64,000 nucleotides of DNA from Geoglobus ahangari. Its GTDB lineage: Archaea > Halobacteriota > Archaeoglobi > Archaeoglobales > Archaeoglobaceae. Shown piece after piece: positions 31,380-40,271 of the stretch; position 1 is the stretch's first letter, and each line of letters opens with the position of its first letter. The notes beneath the pieces were generated by a model. The model was not told the DNA's origin, searched no databases, and saw only the letters and a program-made list of their open reading frames with translations. A program made the translations under genes and the position numbers. The stretch spans positions 186,001-250,000 of the forward strand of contig NZ_CP011267.1 of NCBI RefSeq assembly GCF_001006045.1. Direction: 5' to 3'.

Positions 31380-32648
31380 TCAGAGCAGATCCTCGGGGAT
31401 GACCTGCTTGGATATAAGATCTCCAAAGCCCTCCTTCTCCCTTATGACGCGAAAGCTACTGCCGTCCACGAGGACTTCCGCACACCTCGGCCTGCCATTG
31501 TACTGGCTGCTCATGGCAAAACCGTACGCACCGGCGTCAAACACCACGATGTAATCCCCTTTCTCAACCCTCGGTAGCTTTCTGTCCTTGGCGAGAACGT
31601 CTCCGGACTCGCATATGGGTCCAACGACAGTGTAGACCTCTTCCCCCTCGAGCCCAAACTTGTTGGCAACCGCGACCCTGTGGTAAGCATCATACATCGC
31701 CGGTCTCAGGAGCAGGTTGAAGCCAGCATCAACCGCAACGAAGTTTTTGTAGGCTCTCTTCACAGAATTCACCTTGGTTATCAGAACGGTGGTGTTTGCG
31801 ACCAAGCTCCTTCCCGGCTCTATCCAGAGCTCCGGCCTTGACTTGAGTTCTGCAACCCCTCTCTCATAGATTGGCCTGAGAGCACTTGCAAACCTACCAA
31901 CCTCAGCTCTACCATCTCCTTCGTAGTCTATCCCGAATCCGCCACCCATGTCGAGGAACTCCAGCGAAACCCCCATCTCCTCCAGCCGCTTGGCGATCTC
32001 AAACATCTTCTCGAGTTCCTCGACGAAGGGAGAGGTGTCGGTTATCTGACTTCCAATGTGGCAGTGAACCCCGACGGGCTCAACTGCCGGGAGTTCGAGT
32101 GCGAGCCTATAAGCTTCAAAAATCTCCTCGGACGGTATCCCGAACTTTGACGTTCTTAGACCGGTAGCTATTTTCGGGTGGGTCTCAGGGCTTATGTCAG
32201 GATTGACCCTGAATGCAATTCTGACCGTCCTTCCAAGACTCGAGGCTATCTCGGAGATTGTGTAAAGCTCGTCAATGCTGTCCACGCTGAACCTCACTCC
32301 AGTCCTAACTCCAAACTCAATCTCCTCGTCGCTCTTAGAGTTGCCATTGAAAAGCACGTAGTTTCTGTCAAAGCCTGCGAGAAGGGCGAGGTAGAGTTCA
32401 CCGGCCGAGAAAACATCAGCCCCGAATCCGGCTCTCGCGAATATCCTCATCAGGGCGAGGTTATTGTTCGCCTTCACCGCGTAAAGCAGCCTCGCCCATC
32501 CGAAGTGGGTTCTGTATGTCTGAATGTTCTCCTCAAGCAGCATTCTTGATGTCACGTAAACAGGGGTGCCCGTGGCCCGGACTATTTCTCTGAAGTCAAC
32601 ATCCTCTATGTGCAGCACCCCGTTTCTTGCCTCAAACAACTCCAGCAC
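31380..32648 (-). CDS. lysA: Diaminopimelate decarboxylase
   Basis: 422 aa, normal family length. Fold III PLP barrel with RLLYAVKANNN (PLP Lys ~59), HCHIGSQI, LDMGGGFGIDYEG (phosphate-binding), WIEPGRSLVA and PICESGDVLAKDR (active-site Cys from the second subunit). It converts meso-DAP to lysine, the last step of the DAP pathway. Overlaps dapL upstream by 17 bases, forming a two-gene lysine operon. Confidence 0.95.
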   Translation of the reverse strand: MLELFEARNGVLHIEDVDFREIVRATGTPVYVTSRMLLEENIQTYRTHFGWARLLYAVKANNNLALMRIFARAGFGADVFSAGELYLALLAGFDRNYVLFNGNSKSDEEIEFGVRTGVRFSVDSIDELYTISEIASSLGRTVRIAFRVNPDISPETHPKIATGLRTSKFGIPSEEIFEAYRLALELPAVEPVGVHCHIGSQITDTSPFVEELEKMFEIAKRLEEMGVSLEFLDMGGGFGIDYEGDGRAEVGRFASALRPIYERGVAELKSRPELWIEPGRSLVANTTVLITKVNSVKRAYKNFVAVDAGFNLLLRPAMYDAYHRVAVANKFGLEGEEVYTVVGPICESGDVLAKDRKLPRVEKGDYIVVFDAGAYGFAMSSQYNGRPRCAEVLVDGSSFRVIREKEGFGDLISKQVIPEDLL

Positions 32649-33789
32649 CCTCCATCCTCTTCAGGGCCTCGTCAATGACGTTCACATCCCTTGTCAGGGC
32701 GAACCTCACGTAGCCCTCTCCGCTCTTTCCGAAGCCGACTCCCGGAGTCACGAGCACGCCGGCCTTGTCGAGGAGGTTCTTGGCGAACTCCATGCTCGGC
32801 ATTCCCACCTTCAGCCAGACGTAAAACGTGGCCTTTGGTTTCTCCACCTCGAACCCGAGCTCTCTGAGCCCCTCAACGAGCCTGTCTCTCCTCTCCCTGT
32901 AGACCCTGTTGTTCTCCTCTATAACCCCGTCGTCCCCGTTCAGCGCCGCGATACCGGCATCCTGAACGGCGTTGAAAACCCCGCTGTCCACGTTGGTCTT
33001 CACCTTGAGCAGCCCCTTAACGGCCTCCTCATTGCCGAGGGCGTAACCAATCCTCCATCCGGTCATGTTGTAGGTCTTGCTCAGCGAGCCGAACTCTATC
33101 ACGCACTCCATCGCATTCTCGTATTCAAGAAAGCTCCTCGGCCTGTAGTCAAAAGCGATCTCGCTGTAGGCAGCATCGTGAGCGAGGATTATGTTGTTGT
33201 CCGTGCAGAAGTCCACGACCTCCTTTATGAAGTCCATCTCAGCCACAGCGGTGGTGGGGTTGTTAGGGTAGTTCAGGAACATGATCTTGGCCTTTCTGGC
33301 AACATCCTCCGGAATGCTCTCCAGATCGGGCAGGAAACCGTTCTCCTCCTTGAGCGGGAGCTCGTAGGGAATGCCTCCGGCGAGCAGGGTGGAGGAGTGG
33401 TAGACAGGATAACCGGGCTCGGTGTAGAGCACGTAATCTCCGCTTTCGACAAATGCAAGCGGGAGGTGGGCTATCCCCTCCTTTGACCCTATCAGCGCGA
33501 TCACGTTATCGGGATCAACATCCACACCCTTCCTTCTTCTGTAGAAGTTGCTCACAGCCTCTCTGAACTCGGGCTTGCCAGCATAGCTGGGATACTTCTG
33601 GTTCTCGACCTTCTCAACCGCCCTCTTCATCTCCTCGACAACATGCTTTGGCGTTGGCAGGTCAGGGTCTCCAACTCCGAAGTCTATGACCTTCACGCCC
33701 TCCTTCTCCTTCCTCGCCTTCATCTCGTCGAGCTCAGCAAACAGGTAAGGGGGAAGCCTTCTGAGTCTCTCGGCTAACTCGAATGCCAT
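32632..33789 (-). CDS. dapL: LL-diaminopimelate aminotransferase
   Basis: 385 aa from ATG 33789 with GGTGGTG upstream; two GTGs just before it are rejected. Class I aminotransferase with YPSYAGKPEFREAVSNFYRRRKG, LNYPNNPT, and the PLP-lysine motif SLSKTYNMTGWRIGYALG. The first residues MAFELAERLRRLPPYLFAEL are the DapL signature. It makes LL-DAP directly from tetrahydrodipicolinate, bypassing succinylated intermediates. A broad-specificity aspartate-type aminotransferase is the only alternative, and adjacent lysA argues against it. Confidence 0.88.
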   Translation of the reverse strand: MAFELAERLRRLPPYLFAELDEMKARKEKEGVKVIDFGVGDPDLPTPKHVVEEMKRAVEKVENQKYPSYAGKPEFREAVSNFYRRRKGVDVDPDNVIALIGSKEGIAHLPLAFVESGDYVLYTEPGYPVYHSSTLLAGGIPYELPLKEENGFLPDLESIPEDVARKAKIMFLNYPNNPTTAVAEMDFIKEVVDFCTDNNIILAHDAAYSEIAFDYRPRSFLEYENAMECVIEFGSLSKTYNMTGWRIGYALGNEEAVKGLLKVKTNVDSGVFNAVQDAGIAALNGDDGVIEENNRVYRERRDRLVEGLRELGFEVEKPKATFYVWLKVGMPSMEFAKNLLDKAGVLVTPGVGFGKSGEGYVRFALTRDVNVIDEALKRMEGAGVV

Positions 33790-33837
33790 AATCACCACCT
33801 GAAACGAAACGTGAGAAAAGATTATAAAAAATTTGTT

Positions 33838-34971
33838 TTACCTCTCGCTCAGCGGAACGTACTTCCTGCTTTTAGGCCCGACGTACTTTGCCCTCGGCCT
33901 GATCAGGGAGTTGTTCTCATACTGCTCGATTATGTGTGCCGTCCAGCCCGAAATTCTTCCGATGGCGAATATGTTGACGAAAAGATCGTCCGGGATTCCG
34001 AGGTTCGCGTAGACACTTGCCGAGTAGAAGTCAACGTTCGGCAGCAGGTTCTTGTGCTTCCTCACGGCCTCCTCTATGGCCTCGCTTATCTCGTACCACT
34101 TGGAGTCCTTCTCCTCCGAGAGCTTTTTGGCGAGCTTCTTCAGCTCGATCGTTCTTGGATCCATCACGTTCCTGTAGACCCTGTGGCCGAATCCCATTAT
34201 CCTCTCTCCCCTCTCCAGCTTCTCCTGAACGTACTTTTCAGCCCTCCAGGGGAGAGCCACCTCTCTCAGCATCTCCATGACCCTCTGGCTTGCTCCACCG
34301 TGAAGCGGACCTATCAGCGTTCCTGTAGCAGCGACAACGCACGCGTACATGTCCGCAAGCGTTGAGGCTGCCACCCTCGCAGCGAACGTTGAGGCGTTCA
34401 GCTCGTGGTCTGCGTGCAGGATGAAGTCCAGATCCATCGCCCTCACCATCGTCTCGGTGGGCTCCTCTCCGTGCAGCATGTATAGAAAGTTGGCCGCATG
34501 CCCCAGATCGTCGTTGGGGTGAACGAGCTTCTCGCCCATCCTTATCCTGTGGAAGTAGGCCACGATGGTCGGGAACTTGGCTATAAGGTTCTTTGCCTTC
34601 TCTATGCTTATTTCATGGCTCGTGTATGCGATGTTCCTGTCCATGGTTCCGAGGTAGCTGACAGCCGTTCTCAGGGCCACCATCGGGTGGCTGAACGGCG
34701 AGAGGTGAGTAAGCAGCCCCACAACCTGCGGTGGAAGCTCCCTCCTCTCCTTGAGCTCCTCCGTGAAGAGCTCAAGCTCGCTCTTGGACGGCAGCTCTCC
34801 GAAGAGCAGAAGGTAGGCCACCTCCTCGTAGGTCGAGTTCTGGGCGAGTTCGTGAATGTCGTAGCCCCTGTACTCGAGGATGGCCTTACCGTCGACAAGC
34901 TCTATTCTTGAAATGCTCGTTTCAGTCGCAACTACATCCTTAAGACCGTCCTTAACGTCCACAGCGCTCAC
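33838..34971 (-). CDS. gltA: Citrate synthase
   Basis: 377 aa from GTG 34971 (VSAVDVKDGLKDVV); residues further upstream belong to the end of the preceding gene. Type II-like short archaeal citrate synthase: RGYDIHELAQNSTYEEVAYLLLFGELP at the start, then LHADHELNASTF, GPLHGGASQ and FGHRVYRNVMDPR, which hold the catalytic His pair, and the Asp region LLPNVDFYSASVY. It condenses oxaloacetate and acetyl-CoA. A 2-methylcitrate synthase role is possible in this subfamily. Confidence 0.92.
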   Translation of the reverse strand: MSAVDVKDGLKDVVATETSISRIELVDGKAILEYRGYDIHELAQNSTYEEVAYLLLFGELPSKSELELFTEELKERRELPPQVVGLLTHLSPFSHPMVALRTAVSYLGTMDRNIAYTSHEISIEKAKNLIAKFPTIVAYFHRIRMGEKLVHPNDDLGHAANFLYMLHGEEPTETMVRAMDLDFILHADHELNASTFAARVAASTLADMYACVVAATGTLIGPLHGGASQRVMEMLREVALPWRAEKYVQEKLERGERIMGFGHRVYRNVMDPRTIELKKLAKKLSEEKDSKWYEISEAIEEAVRKHKNLLPNVDFYSASVYANLGIPDDLFVNIFAIGRISGWTAHIIEQYENNSLIRPRAKYVGPKSRKYVPLSER

Positions 34972-34975
34972 CCCA

Positions 34976-36493
34976 CTACACGTACTTGAAGGAAGGATAT
35001 CTCTCAAGAATCATGCCGGAAACTATCACGGGAGGATTCTCAACCGCAAACTCCACCGCGTTGTTCAGCTTCCAGCCCTTTTCGGCATAAATCGTAATGA
35101 GCGGCTCTCCCGGCTTAACAACCTCTCCGCGCTTCTTGTGTATGTAAACTCCAGCACCCTTGTCCTTCGGCGCGCCGGCGAGCCTTGCGATTTTGACTAT
35201 CCTGCTGTTGATCACGTCCACAACCGCACCCTCGAACTTGCTCTCTATGACGTACCTCTCCTCTCCAAGCCGTATGTCGTCCGACTTCACGTTTCCATCT
35301 CCTCCCTGCGCCTCGACGATCTGCCTGAACTTCTCAAGGCTCTTGCCATTCATGAAAAGCTCCTTAGCCATCTCGTAGCCGCTTGACGTCAGCCCGGCCA
35401 TCTCGAATATCATTCCAGCTATGCCGAGAGACTTCTCGAGCAGGCTCGATGACCCCTGCCTGTCCTCCATGAGCTTCAGCGCCTCCCTCGCCTCAAGGGC
35501 CGGTCCCACAGTCCTGCCAATTGGCTGGGAGCCGTTGGTTATCGCGCATGAGACGTTGAGGTTAAGCCTTCTTCCAAGCTCCACGAACTCCCCTGCAAGC
35601 TTCCTACCTTCCGCAACATTCGGCAGCTTGGCGCCATTGCCAACGGGAATGTCTATCGCAACGTGCCTCGCCCCTATCGCCCCCTTCTTGGCCATCACGC
35701 TCGCGAGGAGCTGGGGGCGCGGGTCTATGGAGAGCGGGTACTCAACCCTGATTATCCTGTCATCTGCAGGGGCTATGTTCGTCGCTCCGCCCCATGCAAT
35801 CACCCCTCCAACCTCCTCGGTGATCTCCTTTATCTCAGAGACGGAGAGGTTGACGTTGGCGAGCACCTCCATCGTGTCGGCAGTCCCGCTTGCGGAGGTT
35901 ATCGCCCTGCTCGCAGTCTTTGGAATCAGCAGCCCGGCAGATGCAACCGTCGGAACGATTATCAGGCTGACCTTGTTGCCCGGAACACCGCCTATGCTGT
36001 GCTTGTCCACCACGATCCCCTTGTCGAACTCTATCGTTTCTCCAGTATCGATCATCGCCCTCGTCATCCACTCGATCTCATCAAAGTCCATCCCGACAAG
36101 GTAGTTCGCGAGAACGAAGGCCGTGAGCTCCACTTCTGTAAGGTTGTTCTCCACTATGTCCTCTATGATCTCGCGCAGCTCATCTCTCGTGAACTTCTTT
36201 CCCTCGAGCTTCTTCCTTATCAGCTCAACACTCACTGGCCTCGAAACCGGGTAAACCTCAACCTCGCCACCCTCACCGATCTCAAGCTCCTCCGCAACGT
36301 CCTGATAAACGCCAATCTTGCCCCTCGCAATCAGACCTGTCGCAATCTGAACGCTCGCCGAAACGCTCCTCCCTCTTCTCGCAATCCTGACCCTGTCTCC
36401 CTCAACAACACCAATCTCTGCAGCATCCTCCTTGTTAAGGGCCACAGAGTACCTGCCCACCTTTATCGGGAGAATCGTGGCAGTGAGCTTCAT
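34976..36493 (-). CDS. deoA: AMP phosphorylase
   Basis: 505 aa, longer than bacterial thymidine phosphorylase thanks to an ~85-residue archaeal N-terminal extension. Glycosyltransferase 3 core: DKHSIGGVPGNKVSLIIVPTVASAG near residue 160 and TSASGTADTMEVLANV near residue 205, phosphate and nucleoside sites. In archaea this enzyme splits AMP to adenine and ribose-1,5-bisphosphate, which feeds type III RuBisCO. Neither RuBisCO nor isomerase is in this window. It abuts citrate synthase by four bases. Confidence 0.9.
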   Translation of the reverse strand: MKLTATILPIKVGRYSVALNKEDAAEIGVVEGDRVRIARRGRSVSASVQIATGLIARGKIGVYQDVAEELEIGEGGEVEVYPVSRPVSVELIRKKLEGKKFTRDELREIIEDIVENNLTEVELTAFVLANYLVGMDFDEIEWMTRAMIDTGETIEFDKGIVVDKHSIGGVPGNKVSLIIVPTVASAGLLIPKTASRAITSASGTADTMEVLANVNLSVSEIKEITEEVGGVIAWGGATNIAPADDRIIRVEYPLSIDPRPQLLASVMAKKGAIGARHVAIDIPVGNGAKLPNVAEGRKLAGEFVELGRRLNLNVSCAITNGSQPIGRTVGPALEAREALKLMEDRQGSSSLLEKSLGIAGMIFEMAGLTSSGYEMAKELFMNGKSLEKFRQIVEAQGGDGNVKSDDIRLGEERYVIESKFEGAVVDVINSRIVKIARLAGAPKDKGAGVYIHKKRGEVVKPGEPLITIYAEKGWKLNNAVEFAVENPPVIVSGMILERYPSFKYV

Positions 36494-36537
36494 CAGACTC
36501 TTCTTCGAGTTTTGAGTATAAATAGATTTGTATCACT

Positions 36538-37368
36538 TTATATGTCAAGCTGGTGTTTCTTCGCGTGCTTGGACTTCAGCACCTCAACGCCGAGCCTCTC
36601 CGCAACCGCATTCACGAGAGACTTCACAGCAGAGTTGGCGGACTTCTCGTCGATTATGAACACATCAGCCTCGCTCAGCCTGAAAGCGTGTTCGAGGAAC
36701 CACTCATTCAGATCCTGAAACGTGTACTTGGGGAAGTTGTGCGCGAAGGCATAGACTGTGCTGAGCTCTATCTCAGTCTGCCTCGGAACGTAATGCGTGC
36801 CTCCAACACCAACCGCAACCTTCCACTCACCCTCCATGCCAATGGCCTCGAGCATTGACTCTGCAACAATCCATGCCACGTCCTCGTCGCTCCACTCCTC
36901 CTCAGTTGAGCCGATCTCGTAGAAGGCAGATGGAATTCTGATCTCAGACGGGCCGTGGTGCGTTGCCTCGAGCGTGAACTCGTACTCCGTACCTTTGAGC
37001 TTCCTCTCCACGATCATGGAGAAGTTTTTCATGGTCAGGGGAGATGGTTTCGCAAGGCTGTAGGGCTTTCCACCAAAATCTGCCCTCCCCACGTTTCCAG
37101 TGCAGTGGGTCGTCACGATCTTCCTCCCATCCTTGCTGGAGTGCCTCGACGCGAACAAGATCTCGTCGAACTCCATGAGCCTGAGGAGTTTCTCGTCAAT
37201 CCCGTCAGCGTAGATTAACCTGACATCAACGTCCACGATTGATACGCTGTCAGAAACAAAGAACTCGTAATCTCCAAGAACCTTCCGCTCGAAGTTCCCC
37301 ATTGAGAGGAGGGCGTTTTTGATGTTCTGGCTCGCCGGGTCAACTCTGCTGCACACGATGAGCTTCAT
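36538..37368 (-). CDS. dtdA: Archaeal D-aminoacyl-tRNA deacylase
   Basis: 276 aa from MKLIVCSRVDPASQNIKNALL (37368); the upstream residues in frame look like leader. Family motifs: LIYADGIDEKLL, EILFASRHSSKDGRKIVTTHCTGN, EATHHGPSEIRIPSAFYEIGSTEEEW and VGVGGTHYVPRQTE, metal-binding His positions of the PF04414 group. It removes D-amino acids wrongly loaded on tRNA. Divergent from the dCMP deaminase gene. Confidence 0.92.
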   Translation of the reverse strand: MKLIVCSRVDPASQNIKNALLSMGNFERKVLGDYEFFVSDSVSIVDVDVRLIYADGIDEKLLRLMEFDEILFASRHSSKDGRKIVTTHCTGNVGRADFGGKPYSLAKPSPLTMKNFSMIVERKLKGTEYEFTLEATHHGPSEIRIPSAFYEIGSTEEEWSDEDVAWIVAESMLEAIGMEGEWKVAVGVGGTHYVPRQTEIELSTVYAFAHNFPKYTFQDLNEWFLEHAFRLSEADVFIIDEKSANSAVKSLVNAVAERLGVEVLKSKHAKKHQLDI

Positions 37369-37440
37369 GAGTTGCGATCGGTAGTTCTGCTGAAAAAACA
37401 ATCGGAGAAACATTTAACTTTTTGCAGGTAACCAGCAACC

Positions 37441-37902
37441 ATGCCCCACAACAGGCCAAGCCTCGACGATTATTTCATGGAGATCGCAAGGGTCGTCGCA
37501 TCGCGATCAACCTGCCTTAGACAGAACGTTGGAGCAGTCATTGTCAGGGACAAGCGAATCCTCTCGACAGGCTACAACGGCGCCCCCATGGGACTCCCCC
37601 ACTGCCTGGACATAGGCTGTTTGAGAGAGCAGCTGAAGGTTCCGTCTGGTGAGAGGCATGAGCTCTGCAGGGCGGTGCATGCGGAGCAGAACGCCATAAT
37701 TCAGGCCGCATACCACGGAGTGAGCATAAAGGACGCTACACTTTACACAACCCACCAGCCATGCATAATGTGCGCGAAGATGATAATAAACGCGGGCATA
37801 AAGAAGGTCGTTTACGGTAGAGAGTACGCGGACAGCAGGGGGCTCGAATTTCTTAAGGAGGCCGGGATCGTGATAGTCTACCATCCTCTGCAGGAAGATT
37901 AA
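37441..37902 (+). CDS. dCMP/cytidine deaminase family protein
   Basis: 153 aa. Zinc-site [14 protein letters not shown] (His, catalytic Glu) then [19 protein letters not shown] (two Cys), and N-terminal [21 protein letters not shown] as in ComEB/dCMP deaminases. An extra Cys/His group ([11 protein letters not shown], ~residues 55-66) is typical of the dCMP-deaminase branch and could bind a second zinc. Likely converts dCMP to dUMP for thymidylate synthesis. Confidence 0.88.
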   Translation: MPHNRPSLDDYFMEIARVVASRSTCLRQNVGAVIVRDKRILSTGYNGAPMGLPHCLDIGCLREQLKVPSGERHELCRAVHAEQNAIIQAAYHGVSIKDATLYTTHQPCIMCAKMIINAGIKKVVYGREYADSRGLEFLKEAGIVIVYHPLQED

Positions 37903-37938
37903 TATACTATCGTGAACATTTTATTTCGGGGATAAAAA

Positions 37939-38238
37939 ATGGCCCTGCGCAAGCTTAAGTACGAGGCGGAAATAGCCCTGAGGCACTTCCAGATTCTGAA
38001 GGCCGTGAAGGAGAACCAGCCCATAGGCATCTTCAAGCTGGCCGAAGTCCTCAACATGCCGAAGCACAAGGTTCGCTACTCGCTCAGGGTCCTCGAGCAT
38101 GCCGGAGTGATTGAGCCGTCACAGCACGGGGCGGTAATCCCGGAGGGAGCGGACGAAAAAATCGAAAAGATGAAAAAAGACCTACAGGAAATAAGGAAAT
38201 ACATTGATGAGATTGAAAAGCTCGCAGAGTCGCTTTAA
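37939..38238 (+). CDS. Winged-helix DNA-binding protein
   Basis: 99 aa. EIALRHFQILKAVKENQPIG then IFKLAEVLNMPKHKVRYSLRVLEHAGVIEPS is a compact helix-turn-helix with wing, and the C-terminal third (EKIEKMKKDLQEIRKYIDEIEKLAESL) is a coiled coil for dimerisation. An archaeal regulator of unknown target. Overlaps the convergent TRAM gene by four bases. Confidence 0.75.
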   Translation: MALRKLKYEAEIALRHFQILKAVKENQPIGIFKLAEVLNMPKHKVRYSLRVLEHAGVIEPSQHGAVIPEGADEKIEKMKKDLQEIRKYIDEIEKLAESL

Positions 38239-38432
38239 ACGACTTCCGCAAACCCGTACTTCCTCAAGACCTTCGTAATTCTTATAGTCACGACGTCGTC
38301 AACCTTCACGCCCGGCACGAAAACGACGTATCCGTCTATTCTCGCTATTCCGTCTCCACCACTTCCAATGTTCTCAATCCTTACTTCCCTAATATCTCCG
38401 ACCTGCACAGGCGGTTTCCTCTCAAATTCCAT
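38235..38432 (-). CDS. Stand-alone TRAM-domain protein
   Basis: 65 aa from MEFERKPPVQVGDIREVRIE (38432; a GTG nine bases before is less likely). IENIGSGGDGIARIDGYVVFVPG then VTIRITKVLRKYGFAEVV is a full TRAM beta barrel, the RNA-binding fold also found in MiaB and TrmA. Single-TRAM proteins in archaea act as small RNA chaperones, cold-shock-like. Expression is probably high; the leader is AT-rich. Confidence 0.9.
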   Translation of the reverse strand: MEFERKPPVQVGDIREVRIENIGSGGDGIARIDGYVVFVPGVKVDDVVTIRITKVLRKYGFAEVV

Positions 38433-38537
38433 TTCAAACACCTACCTTCGAATTTCATAAAGTTCTGAGCGAGAATATATAAACGTTTCTATTCAAAATT
38501 TCTGAATAAAATAATATGGGCAGAATGTCCAAGATCT

Positions 38538-39530
38538 TCAGGCGGCCTCTCTCGCGATTCCCTTCCTGTACTCCTCGTACCTCTTCCTCGCCTCCTCCGC
38601 CTTTTCAGACAGTCCAAGTTTCTCGTAAGCCTCAGCAACATGCCTGTACCACATCGGATCCTCCTCAGCTTCAGCCTCACAGTACCTCGCAAACTTCGTC
38701 CACGCACCTTTTGCAAGCTCTTCCTCGCCGAGCTGCTCGTATATCTTCGCCACGTCCTCCCAGAACACGCCTTCTTCCTCCGCCTCCTTCTTGTAGTACT
38801 CAAGTGCTTTCTTCAGAGCCTCCCTTCTCTTCTCCTCATCGCCAATCTCAGCGTAGATCTCCGCAACATCCTCCCAGAACCATGGTTCGTCCTCCGCATA
38901 CTTCTCGAGGCACTCAGCAGCCTCCCTCAACTTTCCGGCCTTCTTGAACATCTCATACGCTTCCTTCCAGTAGTAAGCATCTCCGGACTTCTCGGCGATC
39001 ATCTTGTAGATCTCAGCAGCCTCGGCATACTTCTCGGCCTTCTCATACGCCCACGCCGCGCTTTCCAGCATCTCGGCCTTTATGTATGCCTCGGCCGCCT
39101 TGACGTACTCCCCCCTCTTCTCGTACTTCCTGCCAGCAGCCCTGTAGTTCCCGCTCCTCATCAGCGACTCCGGGCTTGAAAGCCGCTCTCTCACGGAGAG
39201 GTCGGGCTCGCTTATGTACCAGATGAACGCCACAAACCCTATGACGAACACGGCAGTGGTGGCAACTACTCCAGTAACGTCCCAGACGTACGAGCTGTAG
39301 AGCCCGTAAGCCGAGAGGGCCAAGGGGATCAGCAGGATGGCAGAGTACTTGAATGATTTGGCGTAGAGGGTGACCACGAACATCAGACCGAAGAACAGCA
39401 AAAGCCCAAGGTAAGCGAGGCCAAACACAAGCTTGAGCAGAGTCACAACCCCGAAGAAGTACGCTATTCCTCCTGCAACCGCAAGCAGAGTTGCTATGAA
39501 AACGGCAATTGCGAGGGTTACCCTGTCCAT
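38538..39530 (-). CDS. Membrane protein with C-terminal TPR array
   Basis: 330 aa from MDRVTLAIAVFIATLLAVAGG (39530). Four to five helices fill the first ~120 residues; the rest is a tetratricopeptide solenoid with about six repeats (AAGRKYEKRGEYVKAAEAYIKAEM, AAWAYEKAEKYAEAAEIYKMIAEK, DVAEIYAEIGDEEKRREALKKALEYYK and others) rich in Trp/Phe. TPR arrays bind partner proteins. No enzymatic domain. A scaffold at the membrane is all that can be said. Confidence 0.8.
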   Translation of the reverse strand: MDRVTLAIAVFIATLLAVAGGIAYFFGVVTLLKLVFGLAYLGLLLFFGLMFVVTLYAKSFKYSAILLIPLALSAYGLYSSYVWDVTGVVATTAVFVIGFVAFIWYISEPDLSVRERLSSPESLMRSGNYRAAGRKYEKRGEYVKAAEAYIKAEMLESAAWAYEKAEKYAEAAEIYKMIAEKSGDAYYWKEAYEMFKKAGKLREAAECLEKYAEDEPWFWEDVAEIYAEIGDEEKRREALKKALEYYKKEAEEEGVFWEDVAKIYEQLGEEELAKGAWTKFARYCEAEAEEDPMWYRHVAEAYEKLGLSEKAEEARKRYEEYRKGIAREAA

Positions 39531-39611
39531 GCCAGAAAAACACCGCCAAAGACTAAAAAATTTTCCTTTCAGGTGGAGCAAAAGTTGGGCCGAAAATGAA
39601 AAAGAAAAAGG

Positions 39612-39621
39612 CTTTTAAATC
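39612..39621 (+). promoter_or_regulatory. TATA box for the U32 gene trio
   Basis: CTTTTAAATC lies about 26 bases before the GTG at 39642, which fits a leaderless operon transcript. Confidence 0.5.
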
Positions 39622-39641
39622 ATGATAAATCATTTGCTATC

Positions 39642-40271
39642 GTGCAGCTGGTGGGGCTTAAGGGATACAGCAGGTACTCGGACAGCAAGGCGTTCACACT
39701 TGAGGAGATAAACAGGATGGATGAGGCAGTGGTGGCTCTCAACAGGGTGAAGGAGGCGGATGAGCTGGAGAAGGTGTGCGAGAAAATAAGGCACGAGCAC
39801 GTCGTTCTCAACGAGCTTGCAGCCATCTCAAGGGTTTCCGGCAAGAAGAAGGTGACCGTGAGTGTGGGAATGAACGCGCTGAACAGAGAGGACATCAGGC
39901 TGTATGAGGAGCTTGGGGCGTATGCGGTTGTTATACCTCCAGAGCTGAACCATGAGGTTGATGGGCTCAAGAGCAAGAGCCTGAAAATAGAGGTGTTTGG
40001 GAGAGCGTTTGTGGAGATGTTCTACAAGGGGAAGTGCATGCTCTCCGCCTACTCATCAGGAAGGAGCGTTAAAAGGGATGGAGAGTGCGGGATGGAATGC
40101 GCGAGGAGGTGGAAGGTTATTTATAACGGCAGAGCTGTGGCCGAGGTCACCTTCAGACCGAGGCTCATGCACTTCAGCGTTGATGCTGATCTTGTCAAGC
40201 ACGAGACGAGACAGATAACGAAGGTGGGGGTGATGGAGTATGGAGCTCACAACGGGAATTCCCAATCTTGA
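39642..40271 (+). CDS. U32-family protein, first of three
   Basis: 209 aa from GTG 39642. Residues ~100-180 match the peptidase U32 pattern: KIEVFGRAFVEMFYKGKCMLSAYSSGRSVKRDGECGMECARRW, with Cys spacing (C-x17-C-x3-C) typical of the Fe-S cluster of UbiU/UbiV/TrhP-like proteins. The N-terminal half is short for the family, which is usually about 290-330 aa. The next gene overlaps by 32 bases and is another U32 protein. Members are not proven proteases; UbiU-UbiV hydroxylate quinone precursors without oxygen, and TrhP modifies tRNA. Confidence 0.65.
   Translation: MQLVGLKGYSRYSDSKAFTLEEINRMDEAVVALNRVKEADELEKVCEKIRHEHVVLNELAAISRVSGKKKVTVSVGMNALNREDIRLYEELGAYAVVIPPELNHEVDGLKSKSLKIEVFGRAFVEMFYKGKCMLSAYSSGRSVKRDGECGMECARRWKVIYNGRAVAEVTFRPRLMHFSVDADLVKHETRQITKVGVMEYGAHNGNSQS

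Noticed and set aside
37507-37884. 125-codon minus-strand frame opposite the dCMP deaminase
   Set aside because: Shadow frame of a well-conserved enzyme gene.
39642-40271. First U32 protein as a truncated pseudogene
   Set aside because: It is short, but has an intact start, promoter, Cys motif and operon overlap.
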